Assembly (NCBI GenBank): GCA_026417495.1
Contig: JAOADD010000040.1
Coordinates: 1-64,000, forward strand
Origin: Ignavibacteria bacterium
GTDB taxonomy: Bacteria; Bacteroidota; Ignavibacteria; Tepidaquicellales; Tepidaquicellaceae
Length of the DNA: 64,000 nt
Direction: 5' to 3'
Below are positions 18,713 to 27,206 of the stretch, piece by piece. The notes under the pieces are model-generated. The model did no database searches. It was given only the letters and a program-made list of their open reading frames with translations, and was not told the DNA's origin. Both the position numbers and the translations under genes were made by a program. Positions within the stretch are counted from its first letter, which is position 1; each line of letters opens with the position of its first letter.

Positions 18713-18741
18713 TTGAAAATACAGATTAAAAGTGCTAATTT
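18713..18741 (+). promoter_or_regulatory. Candidate promoter for the monoheme T9SS protein
   Basis: TTGAAA (18713-18718), 17-base spacer, TAATTT (18736-18741), about 40 bases before the ATG at 18782. Spacing is ideal but the -10 is weak and the region is A/T-rich, so a chance match is possible. Confidence 0.35.
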
Positions 18742-18781
18742 AACTGCAAAACTTTATTAACAAACCTAAACGCTTAACATT

Positions 18782-19576
18782 ATGGGAAAAAAACACATCA
18801 TAAATTCAAAGGTTTTCAGTACTCTTGTATTAATCGTTATTATTTTAACATCATCAGTTTTATTATTCGCAAATCCTGATGGATATACATTAAGAACGCT
18901 GAAGACCTCTACTTTAGGGTGTGGGGGATGCCATTCACAAGGAACAACAGTAACAGGATTTATAACAACACCTGATTCAGTCATTGTAGGACAAAGTTAT
19001 ACTTTTACTCTCACGATCAATAGTACATCAGGTTCAGGAAAATATGGGGTGGATATTGCAGCAAAATATGGCTCTCTTTATGTTATTTCTGGTTCTGGTT
19101 TGAAACTCCAAAACGGTGAATTAACTCATAGTTCTGCTTTAACTTATTCAAGTCCCAAGATAATTCAGTTTGGATATATCGCACCAACTACTCCAGGCAC
19201 TGATACAATATATGCTACATTAGATAGAGGATATACAGGAGCATGGAATTGGGCACCTAACAAAGGTATTAGGGTTGTTTCTGCTACTGGAATAATCAAT
19301 AATGAAACCCCTTCCAATTACTATCTATCTCAAAACTTTCCAAACCCATTTAATCCCATTACAAAAATAAATTACGGGCTTGCAAAATCTACTTTCGTAA
19401 ACATTTCTGTTTATAATATTCAAGGGGAAAAAGTAAAAGAGTTAATCAATGGTTTTCAATCTGCGGGAAATTACTTTGTACTTTTTGATGGAAGTGAATT
19501 ACCATCTGGTATATACTATTATAAAATTGTGACTTCTGAGTTTACTGAAATAAAAAAATTAGCACTTGTCAAGTAA
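18782..19576 (+). CDS. Exported monoheme c-type protein with T9SS sorting domain
   Basis: 264 residues: N-terminal signal/hydrophobic segment (about 12-30), a single haem c site Cys47-Cys50-His51 (CGGCH) just after it, a beta-sandwich domain (about 58-165, GFITTPDSVIVGQSYTFTLTI, reminiscent of Reeler-type domains), and a T9SS type A sorting domain (about 180-264, QNFPNPFNPITKI to a terminal LALVK). Family knowledge says such tails send proteins across the outer membrane, so this would be a haem protein at the cell surface. A strong terminator follows, and the multihaem cytochrome gene lies directly downstream on the same strand. Confidence 0.82.
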   Translation: MGKKHIINSKVFSTLVLIVIILTSSVLLFANPDGYTLRTLKTSTLGCGGCHSQGTTVTGFITTPDSVIVGQSYTFTLTINSTSGSGKYGVDIAAKYGSLYVISGSGLKLQNGELTHSSALTYSSPKIIQFGYIAPTTPGTDTIYATLDRGYTGAWNWAPNKGIRVVSATGIINNETPSNYYLSQNFPNPFNPITKINYGLAKSTFVNISVYNIQGEKVKELINGFQSAGNYFVLFDGSELPSGIYYYKIVTSEFTEIKKLALVK

Positions 19577-19602
19577 TCTTTCAAAAATATAAATTGTTTC
19601 AT

Positions 19603-19631
19603 GGGGTATATGTAAAATATACCCCTTTTTT
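19603..19631 (+). terminator. Rho-independent terminator
   Basis: GGGGTATA (19603-19610), 7-base loop, TATACCCC (19618-19625), then six Ts. It lies 27 bases after the monoheme gene and should separate it from the multihaem cytochrome transcript. Confidence 0.85.
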
Positions 19632-19714
19632 ATTTTACAAACTTTATTTATACACTAAGTATTTTTATTAAATAATCTTTTAATTATTATTACATAAAAA
19701 TAGAATATATAGTA

Positions 19715-21613
19715 TTGATAAGAAAAAGATACATATACCTTAGAATATATCTTCCTATTATAATCCTGATTATAAACGCATTTTTTCTTTTAGGTAAAAA
19801 TAATATCAAGTATGAAAGAAAAATTAATGATGAATGTCTTATTTGCCATGAAGATGAAAATCTTACTATGGAAAAAAATGGGAAACACATTTCATTATAT
19901 GTTAATGCTCAAAAATTTAAATCTTCTATTCACGGTATCTTATCCTGTAAAGATTGCCATATTAATTACAATCCTGAACAAATACCACATAATCCTGAAA
20001 AAGAGTTTGTAAATTGTTTAACTTGTCATGACAATATAACTAAAAACCGTAAAAATGTTCACAGTAGTATCAATTGCTTTGATTGCCATGATTTCCATTA
20101 TGTAGATTTTGCTAATAATTTGTTTGCAAAGCAGAATATTTTCTGTTTAAAATGTCACAATACTAAGGACTTACAATTTTTTAAATTTAGTACACATTCA
20201 AGAAATAATGTTAAATGCACAGACTGTCATAATACCAGTCACAATATCTTATCTTTAGAAAACAAAGATGATACTAAAGTTTGCGGAAGATGTCATTTAA
20301 AAGCCAAATCTGAATTTAATAATAGTATTCATAAGGTATTAAAGAATCACAAAGGTGAAAGAACAATTAGCTGTACTACTTGTCATGGGGTTCATAGAAT
20401 AACAAAAAATAAAAACACTATTGAATCTCAACTTTGTTTGAAATGTCATACTGATGAAAAGCGTTTCTCAGGTGAGGAAAAAGGATCTGCAAAATTCGTA
20501 TTAAGTTATAAAAACAGCATCCATAGTTTATTTAAAAACAAAGGTCTCCAATCAATTGGGTGCATTGATTGTCATGGATACCACACAGTTTATTCGTTAG
20601 ATGATACTACTAATTCTTCTGAAAGTTCCAAACAAATAAGCAAAATCTGTGGTAAATGTCATTCAAATATTCTTGAAGAGTATAAAAAGTCACAACACGG
20701 GATTGAATTGTTAAATAACAACCCAAAAGCACCAACCTGTATAAATTGTCACGGGGAACATAACATAAAATCAACATCAAAAATTAATCAGGTGGAAATT
20801 TGTTTAGGGTGTCACGGGAATCAGAAACTTCCGAATAAAAATATAAAAGGTGAAGATATATACATTTCTGATTACAAAAACAGTTACCACTATATTGTTT
20901 TAAAAGAGGGAAAGAATTCCGCTTCTTGTACAGACTGTCATGGAAGTCACTCTATGAAAAAATTTAATGATACAAACTCATTAATAAACGAAAGAAATAT
21001 TCAAAACACATGTGGCCAACCTTCCTGCCATTCAGAACAGTTAAGTTTATACAAAGGTAGTATTCATGAGAAAGCAATTACAGAGAAATTAAACTTTGAT
21101 TCACCTTCCTGCGTAGATTGTCATGGTAGCCATCAAATTATGAAAATAGATAATAACAATAATGAAATTGCAAGTCCAAAAGGAGTAATCCAACTTTGTT
21201 CAAATTGTCATAATTCAGTTGCAATAACGCAAAATAATAAATTAAAAATAGGTGTAGTAGAATCATTTATGAAAAGTTTTCACGGGCTTGCTATAAGAGG
21301 GGGTTCAAAAGTTGCTGCTGATTGTGGCAGTTGTCATCATTACCATAACATAAGACCTTCAAGCGATCCGAAATCAACTATTCACATAAATAATTTAGCT
21401 AAAACTTGTGGAAATTGTCATCCAGGAGTAGAGTCTGCCACTTTTTATGTTAAAATACATCTTTCAGAAAATTATACAGAGAACCCAATTCTTTTCTGGA
21501 TTGAAAAAATATATTTGATGCTAATAATAGTAATTATTGGTTCTATGTTCATTCACAATCTATTAGACCTAATAAGAAAGATAAGTCTAAAAAAAGTAAA
21601 AAATGACGAATAA
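19715..21613 (+). CDS. Membrane-tethered 19-haem c-type cytochrome
   Basis: 632 residues from a TTG start; no ATG is near. An N-terminal hydrophobic segment (about 6-28) serves as signal or anchor. I count 18 CXXCH haem sites, from Cys41 (CLICH) to Cys565 (CGNCH), plus one expanded CX4CH site (CGQPSCH, 433-439), giving 19 probable haems. Many are followed by the GxHxx pattern supplying distal histidines, as in NrfB/doubled-CXXCH-type cytochromes. A C-terminal membrane helix (about 596-618) is followed by a basic tail. It overlaps the next gene, a b-type cytochrome, by 11 bases. Together they look like a quinol-to-periplasm electron conduit. The terminal acceptor is not shown. Confidence 0.9.
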   Translation: MIRKRYIYLRIYLPIIILIINAFFLLGKNNIKYERKINDECLICHEDENLTMEKNGKHISLYVNAQKFKSSIHGILSCKDCHINYNPEQIPHNPEKEFVNCLTCHDNITKNRKNVHSSINCFDCHDFHYVDFANNLFAKQNIFCLKCHNTKDLQFFKFSTHSRNNVKCTDCHNTSHNILSLENKDDTKVCGRCHLKAKSEFNNSIHKVLKNHKGERTISCTTCHGVHRITKNKNTIESQLCLKCHTDEKRFSGEEKGSAKFVLSYKNSIHSLFKNKGLQSIGCIDCHGYHTVYSLDDTTNSSESSKQISKICGKCHSNILEEYKKSQHGIELLNNNPKAPTCINCHGEHNIKSTSKINQVEICLGCHGNQKLPNKNIKGEDIYISDYKNSYHYIVLKEGKNSASCTDCHGSHSMKKFNDTNSLINERNIQNTCGQPSCHSEQLSLYKGSIHEKAITEKLNFDSPSCVDCHGSHQIMKIDNNNNEIASPKGVIQLCSNCHNSVAITQNNKLKIGVVESFMKSFHGLAIRGGSKVAADCGSCHHYHNIRPSSDPKSTIHINNLAKTCGNCHPGVESATFYVKIHLSENYTENPILFWIEKIYLMLIIVIIGSMFIHNLLDLIRKISLKKVKNDE

Positions 21614-22295
21614 TAAGTCCAAGAGATATTTAAGAATGACTCTAAATGAGAGAATTCAACATTTCGTTCTCTTTATAAGCTTTACTGTACTAGCAATTAC
21701 GGGATTTGCTTTAAAGTTTCCTGAAGCATTCTGGGTAATATGGCTAAGGAATTTCTTTGGTGAAAATGCATTTGATCTCAGAGGGTTAGTACATAGGGTT
21801 GCTGCCTTGGTTTTAATTGCAGATTCCATATATCATTTATTCTACATAACTTTTACACAAAGAGGAAAAATGTTATTCAATGATTTGAAACTTAGAAAAT
21901 CAGATATTGCAGACTTAAAGAATAACATAAAATATCTTCTTTGGCTTTCAAAAGAAAAACCACGATTTGGCAGGTTTAGTTATATTGAAAAAGTTGAATA
22001 TTGGGCTCTAGTTTGGGGTACAGTAATTATGTCAATTACAGGAATTATTCTATGGTTTGAGAGTTTTTTCCTATCAATATTTTCAAATTTAGGAACCGAG
22101 ATTTCTACTATCATACATTTTTATGAAGCAATTCTTGCAACACTCGCAATATTGGTTTGGCATATTTACTTCGTAATTTTGAACCCTAATGTTTTTCCTA
22201 TGAATAAATCTTGGATTACAGGGTACATTACAAAGGAAGAAATGGAAAAGGAACACCCAGGAGAACTTGATTCTATTGAAAAATCTGAACTTTAG
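21603..22295 (+). CDS. Four-helix b-type cytochrome (quinol-oxidising membrane subunit)
   Basis: 230 residues with four membrane helices (about 17-45, 60-84, 132-157 and 166-192). Histidines are placed for two b haems: His near the start of helix 1 (RIQHFVLF), His in helix 2 (GLVHRVAAL and SIYHLFY) and His in helix 4 (IHFYEA and LVWHIYF). This is the pattern of formate dehydrogenase gamma/cytochrome b561-type subunits. Its start lies inside the end of the multihaem gene, so translation is coupled. Inferred role: take electrons from menaquinol and pass them to the 19-haem partner. Confidence 0.85.
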   Translation: MTNNKSKRYLRMTLNERIQHFVLFISFTVLAITGFALKFPEAFWVIWLRNFFGENAFDLRGLVHRVAALVLIADSIYHLFYITFTQRGKMLFNDLKLRKSDIADLKNNIKYLLWLSKEKPRFGRFSYIEKVEYWALVWGTVIMSITGIILWFESFFLSIFSNLGTEISTIIHFYEAILATLAILVWHIYFVILNPNVFPMNKSWITGYITKEEMEKEHPGELDSIEKSEL

Positions 22296-22322
22296 AATTC
22301 ATTATAAAAATATAAAAAATCC

Positions 22323-22351
22323 TTGCTTTTTTAAAATACCTATAGTATATT
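22323..22351 (+). promoter_or_regulatory. Candidate promoter for the small secreted FN3-like protein
   Basis: TTGCTT (22323-22328), 17-base spacer, TATATT (22346-22351). A start about 7 bases on would leave a leader of under 10 bases before the ATG at 22367, close to a leaderless mRNA. Tentative. Confidence 0.3.
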
Positions 22352-22366
22352 ATATAAAATTCGGTT

Positions 22367-22774
22367 ATGAGAAAGGTTATACTATGCACATTAGTGTTGA
22401 TAATATTTGTAACAGCAATAGCTTTTGCTGATTTAACTATACAATATTTTACAGGGAAATCTACTCAAGATGGTATACTACTTGAATGGAAAACAGGAGA
22501 TGAAGGTGGTACAGCATATTTTCAAATAGAAAGAAGTGCAAATAATCCGAATAATTTCATTTACATTAATACAGTTAATGCCACGGGTAATAATTCATTT
22601 TATTCATATCTTGACAATTCACTTACAAGAATGTCTAGTTCCTCAATTTATTATTACAGGTTGAAATGTATAAAACCTGGTGGCAGTTATGTTTATTCAA
22701 ATATAATAACAGTTGTTCATTCCGTATCTGGAATTAAAGATACCTGGGGAAGCATTAAAGCAATTTTTAGATAG
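22367..22774 (+). CDS. Small secreted fibronectin-III-like protein
   Basis: 135 residues: signal peptide (about 1-21, ends AIAFA) followed by one beta-sandwich whose pattern (LEWKTGDEGG..YFQIERS..FIYINTV..YYYRLK..GSYVYSNI) is the FN3/Ig-like fold common in Bacteroidota secreted proteins. There it often precedes a T9SS tail, but none is present here. Instead the protein ends in the short segment TWGSIKAIFR. That basic, aromatic end may be a localisation signal of its own, but I cannot confirm this. Function unknown. Confidence 0.7.
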   Translation: MRKVILCTLVLIIFVTAIAFADLTIQYFTGKSTQDGILLEWKTGDEGGTAYFQIERSANNPNNFIYINTVNATGNNSFYSYLDNSLTRMSSSSIYYYRLKCIKPGGSYVYSNIITVVHSVSGIKDTWGSIKAIFR

Positions 22775-22853
22775 CAAATCATTAGCTTGATTCCGTTATT
22801 GCCCTATTTAATAATCAATTTATTATAATTTTTATTAAATATTATTTTTAAAA

Positions 22854-23219
22854 ATGCCTTCAGAATTAAGAGTAAGTAAAATTTTATTCCTAATTTCATC
22901 AATAATAAACCTTTTATATGCAGGTTTTAGCTTAATAGGAACAATGGTTTTTGGTGCATTTACTTGTGGATGTGGATGTATTTCAATTTTAGTTCCTATA
23001 TTTTGCACAATAGTTTCAGTTATGGACTACATTGCATTTGATAAATTAAACAACTTGGATCAAATAAACACATATAACACACTCCAAACTGCAACAATAC
23101 TCGAAATCATTACAATTTTGACAGGTAATATAATCGTAATGGTATTTGGGATAATTAATCTTTTACACATACAACGTCAAGAAGTTAAAGACTTTCTAAG
23201 AAGTAAAAATATTTATTAA
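22854..23219 (+). CDS. Small membrane protein of unknown function
   Basis: 121 residues with three hydrophobic segments (about 8-37, 40-58 and 80-105). A cysteine-rich turn TCGCGC sits between the first two, and a basic C-terminus (LRSKNIY) follows. It ends one base before prfA and is probably cotranscribed with it. I do not recognise the family; similar small proteins with a CGCG turn occur in many bacteria. The cysteines could bind metal or simply line a membrane turn. Confidence 0.65.
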   Translation: MPSELRVSKILFLISSIINLLYAGFSLIGTMVFGAFTCGCGCISILVPIFCTIVSVMDYIAFDKLNNLDQINTYNTLQTATILEIITILTGNIIVMVFGIINLLHIQRQEVKDFLRSKNIY

Positions 23220-23220
23220 T

Positions 23221-24294
23221 ATGTTTGATAACTTAGAAAAAGTAAAAGAAAGATACATAGAAATCAGCAAATTATTAACAAAACCTGAAATCATTTCTAA
23301 TCAGGAAGAATTTATCAAGTTATCAAAAGAATATTCAAACTTAATGGAAATTGTAAATTATTATGATGAATATCTGAAAGTAAAAAAAGAAATTGATAGT
23401 ATAAAACAATTAATACAGGAAACAAAAGAAACTGAGCTAAAAGAACTTGCAAAAGAAGAAGAGGAAAATTTAAAAGATAAGTTGAATAGTTTAGAAATAA
23501 AAATAAAAGAATTACTCGTTCCGAAAGACCCAACAGACGAAAAGTCAGCAATAATGGAAATTAGAGCTGGAACAGGCGGTGAAGAAGCAGCTCTTTTTGC
23601 AGCAGATTTATACCGAATGTATACAAAATACTTTACAAAAAAAGGTTGGAATTATGAACTAATAAATTTTACTGAATCTTCAATTCCAGGAGGATTAAAA
23701 GAGGTTATTTTATCAATAAACACCAAGGGTGCATACGGAGAATTGAAATATGAAAGTGGAGTACATAGGGTACAGCGTATCCCAATAACAGAGTCAAGTG
23801 GAAGAGTTCATACATCTGCTGCTTCCGTTGCCGTATTACCAGAGGCAGAAGATGTAGATGTAGAAATAAATGAAAATGATCTGAAAATAGATGTGTTTCG
23901 TTCAGGAGGGGCTGGAGGACAAAATGTAAACAAAGTTGAGACTGCAATAAGAATAACTCATATACCCACAGGAATAGTAGTACAATGTCAAGATGAGAGG
24001 TCTCAATTAAAAAATAAAAATAAAGCATTAAAAGTATTACGTTCTAGACTTTATGAGATAGAACTTGAGAAAAGGGAAAAGGAAATTACAGAACAACGAA
24101 GAAAAATGGTAAAAACAGGAGACAGGAGTGAAAAAATCAGAACTTATAATTTTCCTCAAAATAGATTGACTGATCATAGAATTGGCCTTACCCTTTATAA
24201 CTTAACAGAAATAATGGAAGGTGAATTAGATGAAGTGATCGATAAACTTAAAACTGCTGACAGAACTGAAAAATTAATTAATGCAGGTTTATAA
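23221..24294 (+). CDS. prfA: Peptide chain release factor 1
   Basis: 357 residues. The catalytic GGQ (232-234) lies in [15 protein letters not shown] and promotes peptidyl-tRNA hydrolysis. The anticodon-like tripeptide region reads [17 protein letters not shown], with P188-I189-T190 matching the PxT of RF1 (recognises UAA/UAG) rather than the SPF of RF2. There is no internal frameshift. The coiled-coil N-terminal domain spans about 1-95. It follows a small membrane protein gene by one base and is closed by a terminator. Confidence 0.96.
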   Translation: MFDNLEKVKERYIEISKLLTKPEIISNQEEFIKLSKEYSNLMEIVNYYDEYLKVKKEIDSIKQLIQETKETELKELAKEEEENLKDKLNSLEIKIKELLVPKDPTDEKSAIMEIRAGTGGEEAALFAADLYRMYTKYFTKKGWNYELINFTESSIPGGLKEVILSINTKGAYGELKYESGVHRVQRIPITESSGRVHTSAASVAVLPEAEDVDVEINENDLKIDVFRSGGAGGQNVNKVETAIRITHIPTGIVVQCQDERSQLKNKNKALKVLRSRLYEIELEKREKEITEQRRKMVKTGDRSEKIRTYNFPQNRLTDHRIGLTLYNLTEIMEGELDEVIDKLKTADRTEKLINAGL

Positions 24295-24317
24295 GACTAC
24301 TTAATTTTTATATATAA

Positions 24318-24355
24318 AAAATCCCCCTTAGTAGAAATCAACTAAAGGGGATTTT
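24318..24355. terminator. Bidirectional terminator between prfA and a convergent T9SS gene
   Basis: AAAATCCCC (24318-24326) pairs with GGGGATTTT (24347-24355). After one mismatch the stem continues TTAGT/ACTAA around an 8-base loop. A and T runs on both sides suit both transcripts. Confidence 0.82.
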
Positions 24356-24374
24356 CATTATATAAAGAATTGAG

Positions 24375-25292
24375 CTACTTAACTAAAATCATCTTTTTAG
24401 TATCAATAAACTCACCCGCAAACAGCCTATAGAAGTAAATTCCTGATGGTAAATTTACAGCATCAAATTTATATTCGTAAGTTCCAGCATCTCTGCTTCC
24501 TTCATCTAATACTATTATCTCTTGTCCAAGTGAATTATAAATAACAAGTTTAATATTACTTCTTTTAGGAATATCAAATCTTATTGTTGTTGATGGATTA
24601 AAAGGGTTGGGGTAATTTTGTTTTAACTCGTAAGTTTTTGGAATGCCGTTTCCAACCTGGTTAATACCAGCGGGGTTACCTACAAACACATCATCAACAA
24701 AAACACAGAACCCACCATTGACACAATCCATATAATAGCGGAAGCCAATCCATATAACTGGTGAACCTGTAAATAATGCTAAGCTATATGTATATTGCTG
24801 ATAGTTTCCATAAGTTGACCCTGCGGGCCATATAATAGTCCCTAGACGGTCAAGAAAGCTATATGTGTTCGAGTCTGTTGTACTAACCCAAATTTGAAGG
24901 CTATCAGCCCATGAAGGAGAACCACCACAAGCCCAAAATTTTAAAACATCTGTTGATTGAATATTATAAATTCTTTTAGTTATTAACCATGCGTCAGATG
25001 TGTGATAAGATGAATTAGTTGTATCTACCCCACACCACCATGAAGCCATACAGGATTTAATCCCCGAATGAGCAACTGATTTAGATGTGGCAAGACCAGG
25101 AATAGATTTCCCTGTATCTCTAACAGTCCAATTTGACCAAGGGTCAATTGGAAAAGTAGCATTATTAACTCGAGTCCAACCTGCTGGAAGGTTTAGAGAA
25201 TCACTTGTTTCAAAACCTTCTTGCAGCTTAACTTGAGCTAATGATGTTATCGAAAAAATAATAAATAAAAAAATTGGTAATAACTTTTTCAT
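24375..25292 (-). CDS. Secreted T9SS protein with choice-of-anchor-J-like domain
   Basis: 305 residues: signal peptide (1-19, SLAQ), then a beta-sandwich (about 20-205) opening QEGFETSDSLNLPAGWTR and containing SGIKSCMASWW and VWIGFRYYMDC-like strands with a closing FVDDVFVG, the pattern of the 'choice-of-anchor J' / MAM-like jelly roll. Residues about 220-305 are a T9SS type A sorting domain (QNYPNPFNPSTTI ... KKMILVK). A Shine-Dalgarno (AAAGGAG) precedes the ATG. It is probably a surface adhesion or glycan-binding protein, with no catalytic motif seen. Confidence 0.83.
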   Translation of the reverse strand: MKKLLPIFLFIIFSITSLAQVKLQEGFETSDSLNLPAGWTRVNNATFPIDPWSNWTVRDTGKSIPGLATSKSVAHSGIKSCMASWWCGVDTTNSSYHTSDAWLITKRIYNIQSTDVLKFWACGGSPSWADSLQIWVSTTDSNTYSFLDRLGTIIWPAGSTYGNYQQYTYSLALFTGSPVIWIGFRYYMDCVNGGFCVFVDDVFVGNPAGINQVGNGIPKTYELKQNYPNPFNPSTTIRFDIPKRSNIKLVIYNSLGQEIIVLDEGSRDAGTYEYKFDAVNLPSGIYFYRLFAGEFIDTKKMILVK

Positions 25293-25396
25293 TTTTAGCT
25301 CCTTTATTTGTTTAAAGGTATATTATAATTAAGAAAATATATATTAAATTTCAAAATTGAAATATCAAATATTTATCACATAATTGTAAACTGAAC

Positions 25397-26689
25397 TTAT
25401 GAATTGTTATGCAAATTCACTAAAGAATTATAAACATGTATGATTAATTTTTCGTAAGCAGGAGATAATTCTTGCTGCCTCCGACTCATAACAATTTTTG
25501 CTGTTTGAAGTGCTTCTTCAATTTTATATGTTGTAACTGCTTTACCTGTGATATACCATGAAAAAGAATCAATAAACTTATCAGGAAACCCACCCCCAGC
25601 AATTAAGGCAAAAATACCTATAATACTACCAGTATTTAACATTGTATTTATACCTGTCTTAGTATGATCTCCAATAATACTTCCTAAAAATGTCATTCCT
25701 GTTTGATGTTGTATTGAACCCTTCTGAAACCTAACTTTTATTGGTGAATAGTTATTTTTCAAATTACTCGTTACAGTATCCGCTCCAAGGTTAACAAATT
25801 CTGCAACATAAGAATTACCAATAAATCCATCATGCTGTTTATTTACAAATGAATGGAAAATTGTACCAGATATTTCTCCTGCAATTCTTGAGTTAAAACC
25901 AATAGATACAGGTCCATAAATTTTAGTACCAGATTTTATAATAGATTTACTCCCAATATAAACAGGACCTTTTATATAAGAAAAGGGTTCTATTAGAACA
26001 TCATTATCAATAAAAATTCTACCTGCAGAAGCATCAAGAACTGAGTATGGTAATATATTAACTGAATTAGCAATGTAAATTTGTTCAGGATTAATCAATT
26101 TATATTCCAAAATATTACTTCTTGGTATGGAATAAGTTAGTAGCTCTAAATCATTATTTAAAATCGAATTAAAATACTTTACAATATCCCACACAAATTT
26201 AATAACGAAAAAATCTTTTTCATGATTAATCCCAAATAATTTATCATTAAAGACTTCAATTTCATATTGATTAACAAATTCAAGAAATGGTAAATAATCT
26301 GATTTATTTTTTGATTTAAATACTGAATTAAATTTTGAAATTGTTTCTGCTTTTAAAAAAGCAGCAAGAATCGAACTTTCAAATTTTAGGATAAATTCAT
26401 TATTTACATTTATCAGCTTCTCGAGAATTGGTTTTGTAAAGATCACCCTACCATTTAAAAACAAAGTATCCTCTTCATTAAAAACATTTGATTGTTGATT
26501 TTTTATTTCGGAAACATATTCAGATAGTACCTCTCTACAATGATATCGAATCGTATATTTATTGCCAAACAAAAAAATTAATCTCTCTGAATTTGTAAAC
26601 ACACCTGTTCTTATATCATAAACAGGTTTTAGTAAAGATAAGGGAGTTAAATTTTGATTAAATTCATCTTCAAAAATTACAATATTCAT
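25397..26689 (-). CDS. GlmU-like putative sugar nucleotidyltransferase
   Basis: 430 residues. The N-terminal half resembles the NTP-transferase-4 family: it starts MNIVIFEDE, then LTPLSLLKPVYDIRTGVFTN, but lacks the GxGxRM loop of classical nucleotidyltransferases. The C-terminal half (about 210-380) is a left-handed beta helix of hexapeptide repeats (VYIGSKSIIKSGTKIYGPVSIG), as in GlmU acyltransferase domains. In Bacteroidota this protein is usually annotated as a putative UDP-GlcNAc or sugar-phosphate nucleotidylyltransferase; activity is unproven. It is downstream of rpmE but separated from it by a terminator. Confidence 0.78.
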   Translation of the reverse strand: MNIVIFEDEFNQNLTPLSLLKPVYDIRTGVFTNSERLIFLFGNKYTIRYHCREVLSEYVSEIKNQQSNVFNEEDTLFLNGRVIFTKPILEKLINVNNEFILKFESSILAAFLKAETISKFNSVFKSKNKSDYLPFLEFVNQYEIEVFNDKLFGINHEKDFFVIKFVWDIVKYFNSILNNDLELLTYSIPRSNILEYKLINPEQIYIANSVNILPYSVLDASAGRIFIDNDVLIEPFSYIKGPVYIGSKSIIKSGTKIYGPVSIGFNSRIAGEISGTIFHSFVNKQHDGFIGNSYVAEFVNLGADTVTSNLKNNYSPIKVRFQKGSIQHQTGMTFLGSIIGDHTKTGINTMLNTGSIIGIFALIAGGGFPDKFIDSFSWYITGKAVTTYKIEEALQTAKIVMSRRQQELSPAYEKLIIHVYNSLVNLHNNS

Positions 26690-26706
26690 ATCTAAATAAT
26701 AATAAA

Positions 26707-26732
26707 AAAATCTTGCTTTCGGGCAAGATTTT
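26707..26732 (-). terminator. Terminator after rpmE
   Basis: AAAATCTTGC (26707-26716), 6-base loop TTTCGG, GCAAGATTTT (26723-26732), with A and T runs on either side. It ends the minus-strand rpmE transcript before the GlmU-like gene. Confidence 0.78.
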
Positions 26733-26768
26733 AAATTAATTTAAATTGTTAATTAAAAAAAACAAATT

Positions 26769-27005
26769 TTAGTTTGTTTTAGAATCTGCTTTCTTTGTTT
26801 TTCCGTATTTTTTCAAGAATTTTTCTACTCTACCTGCAGTATCAACAATTTTCTGAGTTCCAGTAAAAAATGGATGACATAAAGAACAAATTTCAACTTT
26901 TATTTCTGGTACAGTAGACCTTGTTGTAAATAATACTCCTCTGTTTTCTCCACAGTTACAGATAACATTGCACTTATAATACTTTGGATGTAAATTCTTT
27001 TTCAT
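26769..27005 (-). CDS. rpmE: 50S ribosomal protein L31 (zinc-binding form)
   Basis: 78 residues. It starts [12 protein letters not shown] like other L31 proteins and carries cysteine pairs CNC and CSLC for zinc, followed by the hallmark [20 protein letters not shown]. This is the C+ form; the zinc-free C- paralogue is not in the window. A 12-residue basic tail follows. Single gene with its own terminator. Confidence 0.95.
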   Translation of the reverse strand: MKKNLHPKYYKCNVICNCGENRGVLFTTRSTVPEIKVEICSLCHPFFTGTQKIVDTAGRVEKFLKKYGKTKKADSKTN

Positions 27006-27206
27006 TTTTTACTTAAAATATTTAAAAAACAAAAATATTGAATTATATTATTAATTTCAATGTTATTTATTATAATAATTCAAGAATTTCTAATAATGAA
27101 ACTCAAATTCAATATTATTAAAATCTTAATTCTAAATGATTTGGGTTTTTTAAATAAAAAATTATTGATAAATTAAAAAAATTCAAAAATTTTTAAACCT
27201 TCCAAA

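Noticed and set aside
23221-24294. Release factor 2 with programmed frameshift
   Set aside because: The frame is continuous and the tripeptide region is PIT (RF1 type), not SPF.
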